This document shows, one piece after another, positions 7,386-10,479 of a stretch of 10,479 nucleotides of DNA. The translations under genes were made by a program, and so were the position numbers. This DNA comes from Chalciporus piperatus (lineage: Eukaryota > Basidiomycota > Agaricomycetes > Boletales > Boletaceae), in NCBI GenBank assembly GCA_038093975.1, contig JBBPTG010000481.1, positions 1-10,479 of the forward strand, read 5' to 3'. The notes below the pieces were generated by a model. That model searched no databases. It had not been told where the DNA came from and saw only the letters and a list, made by a program, of their open reading frames with translations. The first letter of the stretch is position 1. Each line of letters starts with the position of its first letter.

Positions 7386-7952
7386 TCAGACTTCGATGAG
7401 TGGACCTTGATTCATCCACGGTACTCCATTTGCTGGCGGAGCAGTAGCGACCTGAAGGTTGTTGTTCGTCCAGGTTACTGGTGGCTCGAATGGGTTACCA
7501 TCGTTTTCATCGACAGGAATAGGGTGGGGAGCACCTACAAGTGCTGGGTCGGGAATAACAGGCGCAGCGAGATCAGGCCAATTTGTGGGCCATTCCTGCT
7601 GATCAGGATTCTCTGCCTGTACCTCTATCACATTGTCCCACTTGCTCATATCCGGGTGCCACACTACGAGTTTCATCCATCTTGTCGTCCAGTCCCAGTT
7701 GATCTCGATAGAGGTGGACCGTCTGGTCATGATCATTTGAGCGAACATGAGATACTGGATGGCGATGGTGATGACGACGATGGCGGTGAAGGCGAGGAGG
7801 GAGGGGATGAACATGCGGAGAATCCAACCGTTGCAGATGATGAAAATGATAAAGAGGAGGGAGAGGACGAAGTTTCCTCGATCCCTAGTAAAGTTTCGAA
7901 CGAAGATGTCACGGAGGACATTCTCCCAAGCGTAGACGTCGTTGAGATCCAT
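7386..7952 (-). CDS. Extra membrane-protein frame between pol and the 3' LTR
   Basis: A 188-residue frame starts 62 bases after the pol stop, in another frame, and ends just before the polypurine tract. I know no family for it. A polar N-terminus (1-27, with one N-F-T sequon at 20-22) is followed by two hydrophobic segments, about 28-48 (FVLSLLFIIFIIC core) and 50-74 (AFTAIVVITIAIQYLMF core). Then come a Trp-rich part (NWDWTTRWMKLVVW, 85-98) and an acidic, Pro/Asn/Trp-rich tail (about 112-188). It has no clear signal peptide, cleavage site or fusion peptide. The position matches env in errantiviruses, but size and layout do not match known envelope proteins. A 197-residue + frame covers it completely; its acidic low-complexity run is the expected shadow of the hydrophobic codons. 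Expression would need splicing, reinitiation or a subgenomic RNA. Confidence 0.6.
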   Translation of the reverse strand: MDLNDVYAWENVLRDIFVRNFTRDRGNFVLSLLFIIFIICNGWILRMFIPSLLAFTAIVVITIAIQYLMFAQMIMTRRSTSIEINWDWTTRWMKLVVWHPDMSKWDNVIEVQAENPDQQEWPTNWPDLAAPVIPDPALVGAPHPIPVDENDGNPFEPPVTWTNNNLQVATAPPANGVPWMNQGPLIEV

Positions 7953-8014
7953 TGGTGATGATGGTGGTTTGTGGAAGAGAAACCGTGAGAGTGAAGACCG
8001 TCAACATCAGTCTC

Positions 8015-10479
8015 TTATACCTTTTCGGTATCCGGCACGGTATTCAACCAGTTGATTTGTCCATCATCCACCTGACTCGTTAAGTTGTCATACGGCTGAA
8101 ACAGTGACTCGAATAGACTCCGTGACATGCGAAGGAATCGTGGTGCGGACGGATGTATCTTGTTGAATTCCCTTATTGCATCCTGTGCATTTTTGAGATT
8201 CGATCTCGGTTCCCATGTCCGATCAGATTCCGCATAACCTTTCCAGTGCACGAGGTATTTCAGGGTTTTTCCCTGTAAACGAGAATCAACGATGTAATCC
8301 ACCTCATATTCATTATCTCTGTCTTCTGTCACAATCACAGGCCCAGGCTTGTCAACGGTTTGCTTCCGTAACCTGTCCTTATATGGTTTGACACGTGAAA
8401 CATTAACGACGGGGTGAATTTTCATGGTACGCGGAAGCTTCAAACGTAGTGCGTTCCGACCAATCAGGGTTGTGATTTCGTAAGGGCCCAACCATCGTGG
8501 GGAAAGTTTCTTAGATCTCTGCGCCAGGCGGAGATTAGCTGTAGACAACCAAACTTTCTGACCAATCTCGTAAGATGGCGATTCAGAACGGTGTTTGTCG
8601 GCCTGCGTCTTCATACGCTTCTGAGCTTCTATTATGTTATCCTTGGTTTCTTTCAACGTGTTGGCAAGCGTGTCAACAAAGTCCGTAGCTGCGGGTGCTT
8701 TAGACGTGTAATTCTCTATTCCCATCCTCGGGGAATATGTGTGTGTGACGTTGAAAGGTGCCTTGGATGTAGAAGCTTGCTTCTTCGAGTTGTATGAGAA
8801 TTGCGCAATTGGCAACCAATCAGTCCATTCTTCTTGTTTTTCTGACGTGAATAGACGGAGATACTGTTGTAGATCTCGATTCATACGTTCAGTTTGTCCA
8901 TCAGTTTGGGGATGAAAGGCAGTGGAGAGTTTGGGCGTAATGCCAAGACGTTTGCATATGTCTTTCATCACTTGAGATGCGAATTGCGGACCTCGGTCCG
9001 ATATGATGGTTTTAGGAAGTCCATGATGTTTCCATACATGGGTCAGGTAAAGACGAGCAGTGTCGAGAGCGGTGACTGTCTTGTTGCAGGGAATGAATTT
9101 GACTTCTTTGGAGAATCTGTCAACGACGACAAGAATAGAATTGAATCCATTCGAGAGTGGCAGATCGGTAGTGAAATCTGCAGAGATATGTTCCCAGGGA
9201 AGATCTGGAACTTCAAGGGGGCGGAGCTTTCCAGAAGGAGCATAGTTTATCCCTTTGAAACGTGCACATCTGTCACAACGTGAGACGTAGTCTTTTACGA
9301 GCGTAGCCATTCCTGGCCAGGCGTAGCTGCGTTGTAGCAGTTCGATTGTCTTTTCATATCCGGGATGTCCAGCAACGGGCGTGTCGTGATGAAGTCGAAT
9401 AATCTCCATGCGGAGATCTTCTTCTTCAGGAACATATAGCCTTCCTTTCTTGTCAATCAGAATCCCATCAGACTCTTCACAAATACCGTGTTCTTTACAG
9501 AGTTTCATGACTTCTGTTTCACGTATTTTGAAGGTTGCTTTTCTGATTTTGTTCTTGATCAGATCGGAATCGGTTGAGAGTTGAACAGTTGACGTGGCAG
9601 CTATTCTGTCCGGAGGTATTACAAGAACAGCTTTGTTATCCGTTTCAATACCGATTGCGTGATCTTCTCTTCTTGATAAGGCATCGGCTTTTCCCATTTG
9701 GGAACCTGCCTTGTGTAACCATTTGAAATTGAATCGGCTAAGATATTGAGACCAACGTGCTTGGCGACGATTTAGATCTTGCCGAGTCATGAAGAACTGG
9801 AGGTTCGCGTGATCGTTCCAAATTTCAAACTCGTGCTTGGAACCTTCCAGATAATGTCTCCACTGTTCTAGACTTCTGATCACGCTTAGCATCTCTTTAT
9901 CCGCGATAGGATAGTTGCGTTCTTCCGGTGACATGGAATGGGAAGAGAATGCGACGGGATGCCATTTGTCTCCTTGTTCTATAGATAGAACAGCACCCGT
10001 GGCATAATTAGATGCATCCGATTCTAGACGGAAGCGTTTGTCATTGTCTGGGAAAGCGAGTATGGGAGCGGTGATGAACTTCTGTTTCATCGTGTTGAAG
10101 GTGTTCGTCTGCGCATCTTCCCATGCGAATTTCGTATCCTTCTTGGTAAGGTCATTCAAGGGTCTAGCCACTTGAGCGTAATCCTGAATGAAGCGGCGAT
10201 AGAAGTTTGCTAACCCAAGGAAGCTTCTTACACCTCTGACATTTGTCGGAGTTGGCCATTCGGTGATTGCCTTGACCTTATCGTCATCCATCCTGATTCC
10301 CTCGGGAGTAATTGTCATTCCCAAGAATTCTACTTCTTTGGTATGGAAGACACATTTCTCTGGTTTGACGAAGAGGTCATTCTCTTCTAGGCGACGAAGA
10401 ACTTCCCTGACTATTTTTGCATGGACAGCAGGATCGTCGGATTTGGTAAAGATCATGATGTCATCAATGTAGACAACAA
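8015..10479 (-). CDS. pol: Chromovirus Pol polyprotein, C-terminal 820 residues
   Basis: The protein copies element RNA and inserts the DNA. The frame is open to the right edge; seven residues precede the first in-window Met and give the RT catalytic YIDD box (10471-10460). Counting from that Met (10456), the RT end and connection run to about 120. RNase H follows, with Asp147, Glu188, Asp215 and Asp258. The integrase zinc module is near His356/357, His364, Cys394 and Cys397. The integrase core has Asp427, Asp487 and Glu523, the last pair 35 residues apart, with TAFHPQTDGQTERMNRDLQQ around the Glu. The GPY/F module is at RWLGPYEI (654-661). The chromodomain is at about 717-766 with YLVHWKGY and TWEP, followed by a 47-residue tail. 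All visible catalytic residues are present and there are no breaks. The 5' part, including any gag join, is outside the window. Confidence 0.97.
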   Translation of the reverse strand, partial: VVYIDDIMIFTKSDDPAVHAKIVREVLRRLEENDLFVKPEKCVFHTKEVEFLGMTITPEGIRMDDDKVKAITEWPTPTNVRGVRSFLGLANFYRRFIQDYAQVARPLNDLTKKDTKFAWEDAQTNTFNTMKQKFITAPILAFPDNDKRFRLESDASNYATGAVLSIEQGDKWHPVAFSSHSMSPEERNYPIADKEMLSVIRSLEQWRHYLEGSKHEFEIWNDHANLQFFMTRQDLNRRQARWSQYLSRFNFKWLHKAGSQMGKADALSRREDHAIGIETDNKAVLVIPPDRIAATSTVQLSTDSDLIKNKIRKATFKIRETEVMKLCKEHGICEESDGILIDKKGRLYVPEEEDLRMEIIRLHHDTPVAGHPGYEKTIELLQRSYAWPGMATLVKDYVSRCDRCARFKGINYAPSGKLRPLEVPDLPWEHISADFTTDLPLSNGFNSILVVVDRFSKEVKFIPCNKTVTALDTARLYLTHVWKHHGLPKTIISDRGPQFASQVMKDICKRLGITPKLSTAFHPQTDGQTERMNRDLQQYLRLFTSEKQEEWTDWLPIAQFSYNSKKQASTSKAPFNVTHTYSPRMGIENYTSKAPAATDFVDTLANTLKETKDNIIEAQKRMKTQADKHRSESPSYEIGQKVWLSTANLRLAQRSKKLSPRWLGPYEITTLIGRNALRLKLPRTMKIHPVVNVSRVKPYKDRLRKQTVDKPGPVIVTEDRDNEYEVDYIVDSRLQGKTLKYLVHWKGYAESDRTWEPRSNLKNAQDAIREFNKIHPSAPRFLRMSRSLFESLFQPYDNLTSQVDDGQINWLNTVPDTEKV
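8159..8308 (-). other. Chromodomain at the Pol C-terminus
   Basis: EYEVDYIVDSR, KYLVHWKGY and TWEP are the standard chromodomain blocks. The three aromatic-cage positions known from HP1 are kept (Tyr717, Trp738 and Tyr741 counted from the first Met). In the family this cage binds methylated H3K9 and can steer integration to heterochromatin; that it does so here is inference. Confidence 0.9.

Larger units (their letters stand above)
6876..10479 (-). mobile_element. Ty3/gypsy chromovirus-type LTR retrotransposon, 3' portion
   Basis: Read on the minus strand, the order is reverse transcriptase end, RNase H, zinc-binding and DDE integrase, GPY/F module, chromodomain, an extra membrane-protein frame, polypurine tract and 3' LTR. 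RT-RNase H-integrase order defines Ty3/gypsy, and the terminal chromodomain defines chromoviruses. The 5' LTR, primer site, gag, protease and most of the RT lie beyond the right edge. No stop or frameshift breaks the visible pol, suggesting a recent insertion. The left flank at 6871-6875 is GTTAC, the expected target duplication, but its partner is outside the window. Confidence 0.95.

Noticed and set aside
7365..7958. 197-residue + strand frame covering the extra element frame
   Set aside because: It is antisense to the retroelement, crosses the polypurine tract side, and its long Asp/Glu/Gly run is the mirror of hydrophobic codons on the other strand. The minus frame fits the element order better.
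7953..8007. Small ATG frame just after the pol stop with a signal-peptide-like start (MLTVFTLTVSL)
   Set aside because: It stops after 32 codons and is out of frame with the 188-residue frame. No splice site joins them convincingly.
8591..9283. Plus frames of 68 and 129 residues inside pol
   Set aside because: Antisense shadows of the integrase region.
1..10479. tRNA, rRNA, CRISPR or bacterial operon features
   Set aside because: None seen: no cloverleaf-like box A/B pair and no regularly spaced repeats, and the genes are spliced and eukaryotic.

Overview
The window reads as nuclear DNA of a basidiomycete fungus, probably a tremellomycete-type yeast. This is inferred from small genes with many short introns (58 to 117 bases), CTGAC-like branch sites, C/G-rich third codon positions and a chromovirus-type Ty3/gypsy retrotransposon. 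It is not bacterial: the long frames on the left half only make sense after splicing.

Left part (1 to 3700) is ordinary gene space. A short codon-biased frame at the left edge is the end or an internal exon of an unrecognised + strand gene. ISA2 (minus strand, 3 exons, 214 residues, mitochondrial [4Fe-4S] maturation) and DSK2 (plus strand, 7 exons, 357 residues, UBL-STI1-UBA proteasome shuttle) are divergently transcribed from a shared gap of about 160 bases holding a GGTAGT/AGT microsatellite. DSK2 needs a 14-base microexon and one GC-AG intron to give the conserved protein.

Middle part (3700 to 6875) is degraded, transposon-rich DNA. It contains an unmistakable broken copy of the COPI coat subunit beta-COP (SEC26/COPB1), with several frameshifts and two large internal deletions, and a 520-base solo LTR with a perfect 5-base target duplication. 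Next to the retroelement is a short coding-like stretch of unknown origin.

Right part (6876 to 10479) is the 3' portion of a Ty3/gypsy chromovirus on the minus strand: pol from the reverse transcriptase YIDD box through RNase H, integrase and chromodomain, then an extra 188-residue frame with two predicted membrane helices, a polypurine tract and the 3' LTR. The pol frame is uninterrupted, so the copy looks young. The extra membrane-protein frame in the position of an envelope gene is the most interesting candidate in the window. The 5' LTR, gag and most of the reverse transcriptase lie outside the right edge.
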